Origin: Planctomycetota bacterium
GTDB lineage: Bacteria; Planctomycetota; Planctomycetia; Gemmatales; Gemmataceae
NCBI GenBank assembly: GCA_016873225.1
Contig: VGXS01000004.1
Location: forward strand, 62,001 to 126,000
Direction: 5' to 3'
Length of the DNA stretch: 64,000 bases
Shown here: piece by piece, positions 1 to 9,702 of the stretch
Layout: every line of letters starts with the position of its first letter
Numbering within the stretch: position 1 is the stretch's first letter
Notes under the pieces: model-generated
What the model saw: the letters and a program-made list of their open reading frames with translations, nothing else
What the model was told of the DNA's origin: nothing
The model's database searches: none
Made by a program: the position numbers and the translations under genes

Positions 1-111
1 AATGCCAGAAAAGTGACCTTGTCGGACTGCGGGCATGTGCCTTGCTATACCGATGTCGAGGCCTTGGCGGCTCTCATGACAGGATTCATCGACGGGGTGG
101 CAGGGACCTAA
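1..111 (+). CDS. Alpha/beta hydrolase, C-terminal fragment (cut by window edge)
   Basis: The window opens inside a reading frame that runs for 36 codons to a TAA at 109-111. The residues include LSDCGHVPCYTDVEALA followed by a hydrophobic helix, which is the usual C-terminal pattern of alpha/beta-hydrolase-fold enzymes: the catalytic histidine lies in a GHxP motif and is followed by an acidic, leucine-rich last helix. The next gene starts two bases after the stop, so the two are probably co-transcribed. The substrate cannot be deduced from this fragment, and the nucleophile serine and the acid residue lie outside the window. Confidence 0.6.
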   Translation, partial: NARKVTLSDCGHVPCYTDVEALAALMTGFIDGVAGT

Positions 112-113
112 CC

Positions 114-1361
114 ATGGCGGATGCGGTGTGGCGAATGCCGATCGTGGGCGTCGGCAGTGATGGCATGTCCGGCCTGACAAGCCGGGAAAGGCAGGCTCTC
201 GCCGAATCCGAGGCGATCATCGGCCAAAATCAGGTGCTGGCCCAGTTGGGTGCCACCTCGGCGGAACAGGTTCCACTGGATCCCGACCTGTCGGCGGCCG
301 GAAGGGAAATCGCTTCGAGGGTGAATCGCCAACGGCTGGCCTTTGTTGTCTCCGGCGACCCGCTTTTCTACGGATTGGCGGGCTGGCTCTTCGACAACTT
401 TGGAAAAGACCGGTTTGAGGTTCTGCCCCATGTCTCCAGCATGCAGACCGCGTTCGCCCGCATCAAGGAATCCTGGGAAGACGCCTACCTGAGCAATCTC
501 CAGTCGCAACCCCTGCCAACCGTCATCGAGCGAATGAGGCAGGCTCGCACCGTTGGCCTTTTCACCACTCCGGAAGTCGGACCGGCGGCGATCGCTCGAG
601 CGCTCCTCGCCAGGGGAATCACCGGATACCGCGCCCATGTTTGCGAAAACCTCGGCACACCCCGCGAGCGCCTCACGCAAGGCACGCTCGACGAGATCGC
701 TTCCCTCGACTTCGATCCACTCAACATTCTCATCCTTTGCAAGCTTCCCGGCGCGGGGGAAAACCATTCAACGCGCTCCCAATCCGCTCTCTTTGGCAAT
801 CCAGAGGGCGACTACGCCGTTGATTCACCCGGCAAGGCGCTAGTCACACCCGGGGAAATCAGGTCCATCGCGCTGGGAATGCTCCGTTTGCAACCCGGCC
901 TGACTGTCTGGGACATAGGCGCCGGTTCAGGAAGCGTGGCCATCGAGGCCGCAAGGCTTGTCCGTCCCGGCAAGGTGGTTGCCATCGAGGAGGATGCGGG
1001 AGACTTCCAAAAGCTCATCGCCAACCTCGCCAATCATGCGTCCGATGGCGTTGTTCCCGTCAGGGGTTCTGCGCCTGCGGCGTTCGCGGGCCTTGCCCCG
1101 CCCGATGCGGTTTTCATTGGCGGCATCAGCCATGAGGTGGTCAGGCTCATCGAACCCGTATGGGCCGTTCTCAAACCAGGCGGAACCCTGGTCGCGCATC
1201 TCGGATCAATCGAGGGAGTCGCCTCGGTTCAAGCCAAGTTGAGGTCCCATTCCGAGCAGGTCGACTTGGTCCAGATCATGCTTGCACGCGGCGTCGACCA
1301 ACTCGGCACCACGCGACTGGATCCGCTTTCGCCATCCTTCATCCTGCGGGCTGGCCGCTGA
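114..1361 (+). CDS. cobL: Precorrin-6Y C5,15-methyltransferase (CbiE-CbiT fusion, CobL type)
   Basis: 415 aa from the ATG at 114. An in-frame TTG at 42 would overlap the preceding hydrolase and lacks family similarity. The N-terminal half (about residues 8-210) is a CbiE-type tetrapyrrole methylase with the VSGDPLFYG motif. The C-terminal half (about 225-410) is a CbiT-type Rossmann methyltransferase with the SAM motif VWDIGAGSGSVAIEAARL. In known CobL/CbiET proteins the two halves methylate C5 and C15 of precorrin-6B or its cobalt form and decarboxylate the C12 acetate in cobalamin synthesis. No other corrin gene lies in the window, so the rest of the pathway must be elsewhere. Its stop overlaps nothing; the next gene begins one base later. 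Confidence 0.9.
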   Translation: MADAVWRMPIVGVGSDGMSGLTSRERQALAESEAIIGQNQVLAQLGATSAEQVPLDPDLSAAGREIASRVNRQRLAFVVSGDPLFYGLAGWLFDNFGKDRFEVLPHVSSMQTAFARIKESWEDAYLSNLQSQPLPTVIERMRQARTVGLFTTPEVGPAAIARALLARGITGYRAHVCENLGTPRERLTQGTLDEIASLDFDPLNILILCKLPGAGENHSTRSQSALFGNPEGDYAVDSPGKALVTPGEIRSIALGMLRLQPGLTVWDIGAGSGSVAIEAARLVRPGKVVAIEEDAGDFQKLIANLANHASDGVVPVRGSAPAAFAGLAPPDAVFIGGISHEVVRLIEPVWAVLKPGGTLVAHLGSIEGVASVQAKLRSHSEQVDLVQIMLARGVDQLGTTRLDPLSPSFILRAGR

Positions 1362-1362
1362 C

Positions 1363-1812
1363 ATGGACTCCTGCGCGGAAGGCCGGTTTTTATTGGACCG
1401 CTTTCTTGAAGCCCAGGAACCCGTTTTCGAAACGGTCAAACGGGAACTGGGGGCTGGCCGAAAGGAATCCCACTGGATTTGGTACATCTTTCCACAATTG
1501 GAAGGACTGGTTCCGTTTCCCAGCGAAAACACGCGGTTTTATTCAATCAAGGGGCCCGCGGAGGCCCGCGCCTACTTGAATCATCCAATTCTGGGTTCAC
1601 GGTTGGTGGAATGCGTCAACGCCGTGCTGGCCCATCGGGATCGTTCGGCCCTCCAAATCTTCGGGAAGGTCGATGAGCAAAAACTGTTCTCCAGCGCGAC
1701 TTTGTTCGCCGCGGTTTCCGAGCCCTCATCCGTCTTCCATCAGTTGCTGGAATCACATTTCCAAGGCGGTAAAGACGCGACAACACTCAGGTTGCTAAGC
1801 CAGCCCGGCTGA
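1363..1812 (+). CDS. DUF1810 family protein
   Basis: 149 aa, starting at the ATG one base after the stop of the CbiE-CbiT gene; upstream in-frame starts lie inside that gene. The sequence matches the DUF1810 pattern: an N-terminal RFLEAQ helix, then SHWIWYIFPQLEGL, then YSIKGPAEARAYLNHPILGSRL and a C-terminal SSATLFAAVS segment. The length is normal for this small soluble family, whose biochemical function is unknown to me. The tight spacing suggests translation from the cobL transcript, but a functional link with cobalamin is not implied because DUF1810 genes occur in many contexts. Confidence 0.85.
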   Translation: MDSCAEGRFLLDRFLEAQEPVFETVKRELGAGRKESHWIWYIFPQLEGLVPFPSENTRFYSIKGPAEARAYLNHPILGSRLVECVNAVLAHRDRSALQIFGKVDEQKLFSSATLFAAVSEPSSVFHQLLESHFQGGKDATTLRLLSQPG

Positions 1813-1819
1813 ATTTGAA

Positions 1820-2074
1820 TCAAAACCTCGGATGGGGGCGTTCCCAAGAGGCGTCATAGGGCAAGGAAAAAAGTTCCTGAATCTTCTCGGCCCTGTCATG
1901 TTTTCCCGCCAATATCGACAGGCCTTCCATCACCTGCTTCATACGGGTGTCGTTGCTTGCTCCGCCCCCTCGCTCGACCCTGTCTAGCAACGCCGCCAAG
2001 TCCAGCAGACGGCAGCGAATCTCAAGGAACGACTGCTCGAGCACCTTGGCGGCTGGCATGGGGCTTAACGACAT
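1820..2074 (-). CDS. Small conserved hypothetical protein downstream of larE
   Basis: 84 aa from the ATG at 2074; the longer reading frame to 2146 would run into larE. A purine-rich GGGAGA stretch sits a few bases upstream of this ATG. The protein is mostly helical, with EIRCRLLDLAALLDRVERGGG followed by a second helix and a C-terminal LFSLPYDASWERPHPRF tail. The pattern reminds me of a conserved hypothetical family in planctomycetes; I know of no function. It follows larE by 25 bases on the same strand and ends seven bases from the converging DUF1810 gene. Confidence 0.65.
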   Translation of the reverse strand: MSLSPMPAAKVLEQSFLEIRCRLLDLAALLDRVERGGGASNDTRMKQVMEGLSILAGKHDRAEKIQELFSLPYDASWERPHPRF

Positions 2075-2099
2075 CGGTTTCTCCCGGTTTGGATTTGTT

Positions 2100-2891
2100 T
2101 CAGGGTCGACTGAATCGGGCGCGAATCTCCAACGGCACGAGTTCATTCATTCCACCGGAGTTCAAGCCGCCCAAGTCGATGGTGACGAAGCGGAAACCCA
2201 ACTCCGTCATTTTTCTTCTCGCCTCGACTCCATGCCCCTTCAGGAAGAAGCTTTCGATATCTCCCGGGGGAATCTCAATCCGAGCCAATTCTCCCGCGTG
2301 CACCCGCAACCGGCAATCGGCGTATCCCAACTCCCGCAGGAATGTCTCGGCGTCTTCGACACGCGCCACTCGCTCGGCCGTCGCCTCCACCCCGGGCGCC
2401 AAACGGCTTGAGAGGCATGGAGAAGCGGGCTTTTGCCAAACAGGCAATTCCCAGGCCTTGGCCAACGCGCGCACCTCGGCCTTGCCAATCCCGGCTTCAA
2501 TCAGGGGGTGACGAACTCCTCGCTCAGCGGCGGCGGCCAAACCCGGCCGATAATCGCCAAGGTCATCCCGGTTGGCCCCACTGCAAACCACAGCCAAGCC
2601 AAACTCACTCAGGCGAGCGGCCACTTGGAGGTACAGTTCGCTTTTGCAGTGATAACATCGGGTTCCGTCGTTGGCCCGATACGCGGCCTTCTCGAATTCG
2701 GTGGTCTTGAGCACCTCATGCCGCATCCCGATGGTGGAGGCCACCAGATGCGCGGCTTCCAAGTCGCGCCTCGCGACACTTGGACTGTCGGCCGTGAAGG
2801 CAACCGCCCTGTCTCCAAGAGCCAAATAAGCGGCCTTGGCTACAACCGCGCTGTCAACACCTCCACTGAGTGCCACCGCGACCGAATTCAT
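2100..2891 (-). CDS. larE: LarE-type ATP-dependent sacrificial sulfur transferase
   Basis: 263 aa. The PP-loop ATPase motif LSGGVDS lies at about residues 8-14, and SGANRDDLGDYRPG at about 104-117 is the characteristic LarE segment. Known LarE proteins insert sulfur into pyridinium biscarboxylate mononucleotide to build the nickel-pincer cofactor of lactate racemase. In one subtype the protein's own cysteine is the donor; in another a [4Fe-4S] cluster held by cysteines is used. Cysteines here are C79 and C82 (TRCYHC), C103 and C159 (ASPCLSSR); C159 sits where the sacrificial cysteine is expected. No larA, larB or larC lies in the window. The gene is divergent from groES across 301 bases. Confidence 0.88.
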   Translation of the reverse strand: MNSVAVALSGGVDSAVVAKAAYLALGDRAVAFTADSPSVARRDLEAAHLVASTIGMRHEVLKTTEFEKAAYRANDGTRCYHCKSELYLQVAARLSEFGLAVVCSGANRDDLGDYRPGLAAAAERGVRHPLIEAGIGKAEVRALAKAWELPVWQKPASPCLSSRLAPGVEATAERVARVEDAETFLRELGYADCRLRVHAGELARIEIPPGDIESFFLKGHGVEARRKMTELGFRFVTIDLGGLNSGGMNELVPLEIRARFSRP

Positions 2892-3192
2892 TTCGGCCAG
2901 GATCGTAATCAGGCGATCTGCAGACTCGATGGCTTATCCTCCAATATCTCGGATGAGATTATAAACGACTTCGCCAATGGTGACAGCCTGCGAGCAATGA
3001 CTCACCACCAATCTGCCATAATGACAGACGGCGCCAAACCCACTGTTGGCGAATGACAGAACTGGCAGACCTCCGCTTGAAACAAAACATCACAAACATT
3101 GGCGCAGTATAGGCTTGCACCAATCACTCCAATGGCACGCCGCTTGCATTCAAGATTGCAAGCCAATAGGCCGTGTTTGGAGAACATTAAAT
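2892..3192. promoter_or_regulatory. Divergent intergenic region between larE and groES
   Basis: This 301-base stretch must carry the larE and groES promoters. I see no convincing gene in it. Toward groES there is a CTTGAAA at 3076-3082, which resembles the -35 half of heat-shock sigma promoters, but no matching -10 element at the right distance. A perfect inverted repeat lies at 3142-3163 and a third copy of its half-site at 3113-3119. A GGAGA at 3179-3183, ten bases before the groES ATG, is the likely ribosome binding site. The CIRCE consensus (TTAGCACTC and its complement) is not present. Confidence 0.5.
3142..3163. promoter_or_regulatory. Inverted repeat GCTTGCA-N8-TGCAAGC upstream of groES
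   Basis: Seven-base perfect inverted repeat with an eight-base spacer, ending 29 bases before the groES ATG. A further direct copy of GCTTGCA lies at 3113-3119. It could be a repressor operator for the chaperonin operon, or an RNA hairpin in the leader if transcription starts upstream. No known heat-shock operator (CIRCE, HAIR) matches it that I recall. Confidence 0.4.
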
Positions 3193-3492
3193 ATGAAGAC
3201 ATCCATCAAGCCGCTGAACGACCGCGTGGTCATCGAGCGATTCGCCGCCGAAGAGAAGACCTCGTCAGGCCTCTACCTGCCTGAGAACGCCAAGAGCAAA
3301 CCCCAAAAAGGGAAAATTCTGGCAGTTGGCCCGGGAAAGCTTCTGAAGGACGGAAGTCGGAAACAGCCCGGCCTAAAGGTTGGTGATATTGTGCTTTTCA
3401 CCAACTGGGCTGGCGACGAGTTCAAGCAAAGCCACGGTGAAGATGTTCTTTTGATGCGCGAAGAGGATGTCCTTGCCGTCGTGGACGGCTGA
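3193..3492 (+). CDS. groES: Co-chaperonin GroES
   Basis: 99 aa, normal for GroES. The start is the ATG at 3193 with a GGAG ten bases upstream; a longer frame exists but its extra residues have no family similarity. The sequence begins [17 protein letters not shown], and the mobile loop region reads [20 protein letters not shown], followed by [12 protein letters not shown], the standard GroES core. It forms the heptameric lid of the GroEL chamber in the cytoplasm. groEL follows after 67 bases on the same strand, so the two form the usual operon. Regulation may involve the inverted repeat 30 bases upstream. Confidence 0.97.
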   Translation: MKTSIKPLNDRVVIERFAAEEKTSSGLYLPENAKSKPQKGKILAVGPGKLLKDGSRKQPGLKVGDIVLFTNWAGDEFKQSHGEDVLLMREEDVLAVVDG

Positions 3493-3532
3493 TGCCGCAA
3501 CGAATTTCAATACCCCCTTTTCATTTGAATAG

Positions 3533-5188
<1,656 letters not shown>

Positions 5189-5215
5189 TCGCTTAGCACA
5201 AAATGAAAATCTCAT

Positions 5216-5237
5216 GGGGCGCCCTTTCGGGCGCCCC
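5216..5237 (+). terminator. Hairpin terminator after groEL
   Basis: A nine-base-pair stem of GGGGCGCCC and its exact complement surrounds a TTTC loop, starting 28 bases after the groEL stop. It is followed by GCTTATTTC, which is T-rich but not a pure T-tract. The position suggests termination of the groESL transcript before the next gene. Confidence 0.7.
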
Positions 5238-5261
5238 GCTTATTTCTGGAGTGCTTGGAGC

Positions 5262-6194
5262 TTGCTGAATCGCAGATTCTTTCTTGCCATGCCCGCGCTG
5301 TCGCCCTTGGCCATGGCGGCCCCCTTGTCGGGCGAAAGTTCGATCAGGGGAATGGCGGGATCGTCGGAAATCGTCATCACGACAACGACACGCCTTGCCG
5401 GTGCCATCCATTCCTTGCGCTGGAATGAAATGGAATTCATCGACAGCGCTGACCACGGCCGGCAGTTACAATCGGCATCGTCCTTCGACTTGGCGAAACC
5501 CGGACCATTTTGGGCGGAGTGCTACAACCCGACAGAAGCCGGTTCCCGTCGTGACGGCGCCGGAGACCGGTCAACCAGCCGACTGCACTCCATCGACTTT
5601 GCCAAAAACAAGCTGAGCACGCGCTCCACCATGGCGTTTTGGCTGAACCCGGGCGAGCGCTCCGAGGGGCGCCCTGCCCTGAATCAGACGGACTTGTCCA
5701 GGCACCATCTGGAAAAGAAAGTGGCCATCGGGATGTTGGGACTGCCCCACGCCATCGATTATCAAGTCACCTTTCATGTGCCGCCGGGGGAACGCCACAC
5801 GATGGGTCAGTTCGAGGCCCTGACCGGTTACATGCCCTCCGTTTTCAACCGATTCCTGACATGGAATCGATCCACTGGCAAAACCGCTCCACTTGATGAC
5901 GGACCCGGAGAACAGACCTTGCCGGTGATTTTCACCATGCGGGAAGAGACCCATGCCATGGGAATTTTCACCCCGGAGAATCCTCAGATTCCAAACGGAG
6001 CGCCCAAGGCCAGCAGGCCCTCTTATGGTCGTTTCCGGTTTCTTCGGGAAAAAGTGGTCAAGTGGAATTGCGTCTTCAGGGTCAGCGACCCGGCTGGAAT
6101 TCCCTCGGGCGCCTATTCATTGCGCATGTTTGTGGCCGTTGGTTCCCTGAACCAAGTGACAGAAACCCTTGCGGCTTTGGCTAAACGGACCTGA
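5262..6194 (+). CDS. Secreted protein of unknown function
   Basis: About 310 aa. No ATG lies at a sensible position: the ATG at 5214 falls within the groEL terminator and the ATG at 5289 would remove the basic start of a signal peptide. A TTG at 5262, ten bases after GGAG (5248-5251), gives MLNRRFFLAMPALSPLAMAA, a good export signal with a Tat-like RRFFLA and a plausible cleavage after AMA. The mature part has HAIDYQVTFHVP, then GQFEALTGYMP and PLDDGPGEQTLPV, and ends in a beta-rich region. It resembles planctomycete secreted hypothetical proteins; I do not recognise the family. The orientation matches groEL but the hairpin probably separates them. Confidence 0.65.
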   Translation: MLNRRFFLAMPALSPLAMAAPLSGESSIRGMAGSSEIVITTTTRLAGAIHSLRWNEMEFIDSADHGRQLQSASSFDLAKPGPFWAECYNPTEAGSRRDGAGDRSTSRLHSIDFAKNKLSTRSTMAFWLNPGERSEGRPALNQTDLSRHHLEKKVAIGMLGLPHAIDYQVTFHVPPGERHTMGQFEALTGYMPSVFNRFLTWNRSTGKTAPLDDGPGEQTLPVIFTMREETHAMGIFTPENPQIPNGAPKASRPSYGRFRFLREKVVKWNCVFRVSDPAGIPSGAYSLRMFVAVGSLNQVTETLAALAKRT

Positions 6195-6355
6195 CCGCCG
6201 GCAATTGACAGGTCGTCCACAAACGGCTGATTCACCCAACAACCTTGCACCTAAGTTCCCTGATGCCCGACATCATGAGGTGACGGATAGCCTGTTTTCA
6301 GTTCAATCAGCTCCAGGCGCAGGCGCCGGGTTCGTCAGAAGGGTAGAGTGCCCAT

Positions 6356-6373
6356 GACAAATCAAAATTTGTC
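6356..6373 (-). terminator. Possible weak terminator after secDF
   Basis: GACAAAT and ATTTGTC form a seven-base-pair, AT-rich stem with a four-base loop, 30 bases beyond the secDF stop. No T-tract follows on the minus strand, so it may be only a weak terminator or an mRNA 3' end structure. Confidence 0.3.
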
Positions 6374-6402
6374 TATCCAGGCCGGTAAATTCCCGTTGGA
6401 AA

Positions 6403-9400
6403 TCAGGTTGCGGCATCCTCGGCGACCACGATCTGACGGGTGGCCTCTTCGGTGACGGCGCGTCCTTCACCAAACATCAGCAGCAGTGGGCTCGCGATGT
6501 AAATTGAACTGTATGTTCCAACGATCACGCCAATCACCATCACGAAGGCGAAGAGGTGAATCCCCTCGGCGCCGCTGAAATAGAGCACCACGACCACCAG
6601 CCATGTGGTCAGCGATGCCAACACCGTTCGGCTGAGGGTCTGGTTGACGCTGTCGTTGATCATTTCCTCGGTGAGAAGCGGATTACGGCCGCGCACCTCA
6701 CGGATTCGGTCGAAAACCACGATGGTGTCGTTGACCGAATACCCGACAAGGGTCAACAGCGCCGCCACGGCTGGAAGGTCAATCTTGAAGTCCTGAATCT
6801 GGAAGATTGTCGACAAGCCGGGAATACCGACGAGGTAATGACAAATGGCGATGGCTCCGAGCGTGAAAAACAAGTCATGAACCAGGCACAGCAGCGCGGC
6901 CAGGCCGAATGTCCAGTTGCCAAAGCGGAGCCACAGGTAAAGCACGATGGCCAGCCATGAGGCCACGATCGCCCCCATGGCTTTCCCTTGCGTCGCGCCC
7001 GCCATGCTGGCGTTGAAGTTATCCAGCCTCTCAGGCTGTGGATTGGCGGCATATCGAGCCTTGACATCCTCGAAGACAGCGGCCAATTCCGTCGTTGACA
7101 CGGGTTCAAGAAACACGAGTTGGAAGTCGGAGTGACGCCCCGCCGTGCTCTTGCCAACAGGATCGACCCTCGCGCTGGCCAGCGCGGATGAGGGTATCTG
7201 GTTTCCTTTCTTGGCCCTGGCCTGAAGCGAATCCTTGACAACCCTCGAGACCTGGTCGAGTGTCGCCTCGGTGGAAAAGCTGAACTGAACCGTTGAAGCT
7301 GAAGATCCGGCCTTGCCCTTCTCACCGACTTGGAAACTGGCGAGGCTGTTCTTTTCAAGGTCATCGCCCAGAACACGGGCCACCTCGGAAGCCACCTTGT
7401 CGGTAGAGATTTCGGAGGTTCGCACGGTGAAGAACTTGCTCGCCGCCCCTTCCGAGGAACCAGCGATGAAAATCTGCTCGACCTTCCTGTCAGGCAGGCT
7501 GGATGAGTTGAACCTGTCGACAATCCAGGCCATGTCGCGGGGCGTCTTCAAGGCCCCTGTGTAGGCTGTTCCTCCATTGAAATCGATGTCGAGTCCCTGC
7601 TTTCCGCGAGCCAGGAACAGGGCCCCGCCGGCAACCGTCAGGAAAAGGGTGATGTAGAACATGGCCCAGCGAATGCGCATGAAGTTGATGCGGGGATTCC
7701 TGAACATGTGGAGCATGTTGAGTTCGGTTGGGCGGGACACATGCAGCCACATGTTGAACATCGTGCGGGTGAGGTACAGCGAGGTGAAAAGGCTGATGAT
7801 CAGCCCGGCGGTGAGGCTGATGCCGAACCCCTTGAGTTGGTCGTTGCCCACCACATAAAGCACGATCGCGGTGAAGATGCTGCTCAGGTGGGTGTCGATG
7901 ATCGTGGGCAGGGCCCTGTCGTAGCCGTTCCGGATGGCAACCACAAGACTGGCGCCATTCTGCCTTTCCTCCCGAAGTCGCTCGTATATGAGCACATTCG
8001 CGTCAACCGCCATTCCAAGGGTCAGCACGAGACCGGCGAGGCCTGGCAGGGTGAATGTCGCCTGAACCAGCAGCATGAACGCCACCGTCAGGGTGAGGTT
8101 GGCGAAAAGCGCGATGCAGGCGACCACGCCGGCGAATCGGTAGTAGTACACCATGAAGGCCAGCACGGCGATGAAAGCGCCGATGATGGCATAGGCGCCC
8201 CGGAGGATTGTCTCAGCGCCCAGGGTCGCGCCCATGTTGGCCTCGCTGGCCGGCCGGTTGCTCAAGGTGGCCGGCAAGGCGCCGGCGCGAAGGATGCGGA
8301 TCAAGTCGTCGAGTTCCGCCTGGGTGAAGTCGCCCGTGATTTGGCCGGAATCGCTGATCCCGGATTGGAGGGTAGGAGCCGAGTGGATCTGCCCGTCGAG
8401 GATGATGCTCAGGCGACTGCGGACATTTCGGGAAGTGAGGTCGTAGAACTTGCGGGCGCCTTCTCCGTCGAGGGAAAAGCCGACTGCCGGTTCGCCGCGG
8501 CCTCCCATCGTCCGGTAGACGGCCGTCAGCGATCCGCCATCAACAGCCTTGCCTTCTTCCGGCTCGCGAACAAGCACCCAGTATTCCGCCTGCTTTTGAT
8601 CCTCGACATCTTTCTTGCCAAGGTAAGGCGTCTGGCGAAGCTCGGGCTTGATGTCGCGCTTGTAAACAAGCATCCCCTCGAGTTCGCAGGGGCGGGTGCC
8701 GTCGGCCAATTTCCAGTTGGCCGAATCCCGGGCGGCGTTGTTGAGTTGGAGGCCGGTGGTCACCCCGCCATCGGTTCGCCCGTAAAGCATCGCCTTGCCG
8801 AGTTCAACCCAGCGGTAGCGATGGCGATTGGCGGCCGAACCCGACCGCACCGTGAACAACCCGGGATCCTGTCCGGCGGTATTGCCCGTCCTTCGGGGAG
8901 GCTCAGGGGCCTGCCCGGGAAGTTTGCCACTTTCACGGGCCTGGAACTCGGCGTTTGTTTTCAGGGAAGAGAAGTACGCCTTGGCGGCCTCGAACGCCTC
9001 GGCATCATCATCGGCGCGCGCCAGGATGGCGAATTGAAGCAAACCCTGCTGGGTGATGCGTGACTTGATTCGCTCGATGTCATTTTCAGACAAGCCAACC
9101 TTCCCGCCCGTGGCGGCGCGGTAGGCCGCAACCTTGGCCTTGACGGCATCAGCATCCTTGGCCAATCCGGTCGCCACCTGTTCGAGCCGGGCGGTTTCAT
9201 CGAGTGCGATCGAGGCGAGGTCATTCCTTGCCTCCTGCGGAATCAGCTGGCCTACTTGCTCGACCAACTGTTCCCAACGCTTGAGACGGGCCTGCTCCTG
9301 GTTCCGGCCGCCAAAAGGCAGCACGATTTCAATGCGGGGGGGGTCACCGGGAATCGGGCGGACCGTGATGTTGTAAAGGTCGGCGGGATCGATTCGGCGC

Positions 9401-9675
9401 TTGAGGGCGGTGGTGAGTTCCTCCAGTCGGGCGTTGAGGTCCTCGTTCCGCCCCACTCCACCTTGGTTTCGCGATTGGTCCAGTTCATAAACGAGGGTTG
9501 TTCCCCCGCTAAGGTCGACACCCATGCGGAATGTCAGGCCCGGATCCCCGGTGAGATAGTGCGACAAGGCGACACCGATCACCACAAGGGAAATGATGAA
9601 CGGCACAAGACAGATCACCAAGCGACCTGCGGTGACGCCCAGGCGATCCTGCAAACGCTGAAAGAACCTTTCCAA
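6403..9675 (-). CDS. secDF: Fused protein translocase SecD-SecF
   Basis: 1090 aa, carrying both accessory subunits of the Sec translocon in one chain. The SecD half has a first membrane helix at about 20-42, the D1 motif VDLSGGTTLVYEL near 53-65, a long extracytoplasmic domain, and a helix bundle with GMAVDANVLIYERLREE near 548. The SecF half begins near residue 657 (FRNPRINF), has DIDFNGGTAY in its own first periplasmic segment, and GYSVNDTIVVFDRIREV near 977. Known SecDF uses the proton gradient to pull exported proteins outward. It is the last gene of a tgt-yajC-secDF cluster, 27 bases after yajC. Confidence 0.96.
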   Translation of the reverse strand: MERFFQRLQDRLGVTAGRLVICLVPFIISLVVIGVALSHYLTGDPGLTFRMGVDLSGGTTLVYELDQSRNQGGVGRNEDLNARLEELTTALKRRIDPADLYNITVRPIPGDPPRIEIVLPFGGRNQEQARLKRWEQLVEQVGQLIPQEARNDLASIALDETARLEQVATGLAKDADAVKAKVAAYRAATGGKVGLSENDIERIKSRITQQGLLQFAILARADDDAEAFEAAKAYFSSLKTNAEFQARESGKLPGQAPEPPRRTGNTAGQDPGLFTVRSGSAANRHRYRWVELGKAMLYGRTDGGVTTGLQLNNAARDSANWKLADGTRPCELEGMLVYKRDIKPELRQTPYLGKKDVEDQKQAEYWVLVREPEEGKAVDGGSLTAVYRTMGGRGEPAVGFSLDGEGARKFYDLTSRNVRSRLSIILDGQIHSAPTLQSGISDSGQITGDFTQAELDDLIRILRAGALPATLSNRPASEANMGATLGAETILRGAYAIIGAFIAVLAFMVYYYRFAGVVACIALFANLTLTVAFMLLVQATFTLPGLAGLVLTLGMAVDANVLIYERLREERQNGASLVVAIRNGYDRALPTIIDTHLSSIFTAIVLYVVGNDQLKGFGISLTAGLIISLFTSLYLTRTMFNMWLHVSRPTELNMLHMFRNPRINFMRIRWAMFYITLFLTVAGGALFLARGKQGLDIDFNGGTAYTGALKTPRDMAWIVDRFNSSSLPDRKVEQIFIAGSSEGAASKFFTVRTSEISTDKVASEVARVLGDDLEKNSLASFQVGEKGKAGSSASTVQFSFSTEATLDQVSRVVKDSLQARAKKGNQIPSSALASARVDPVGKSTAGRHSDFQLVFLEPVSTTELAAVFEDVKARYAANPQPERLDNFNASMAGATQGKAMGAIVASWLAIVLYLWLRFGNWTFGLAALLCLVHDLFFTLGAIAICHYLVGIPGLSTIFQIQDFKIDLPAVAALLTLVGYSVNDTIVVFDRIREVRGRNPLLTEEMINDSVNQTLSRTVLASLTTWLVVVVLYFSGAEGIHLFAFVMVIGVIVGTYSSIYIASPLLLMFGEGRAVTEEATRQIVVAEDAAT

Positions 9676-9702
9676 TCCGGTACCCTCCGCCCTGAATGGG
9701 CG

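Noticed and set aside
3060-3192. CIRCE element for HrcA upstream of groES
   Set aside because: Looked for TTAGCACTC and its complement with a nine-base spacer; not found.
3002-3202. 66-aa frame on the minus strand between larE and groES
   Set aside because: No ribosome binding site; it overlaps the groES start and the inverted repeat, and its sequence resembles no protein.
5214-5216. ATG as a start for the secreted protein after groEL
   Set aside because: It adjoins and its frame crosses the terminator hairpin, and gives residues without export-signal character; TTG 5262 fits better.
7708-9063. 451-aa open frame antisense to secDF
   Set aside because: Shadow of the SecD coding frame in high-GC DNA; its protein has random-looking composition.
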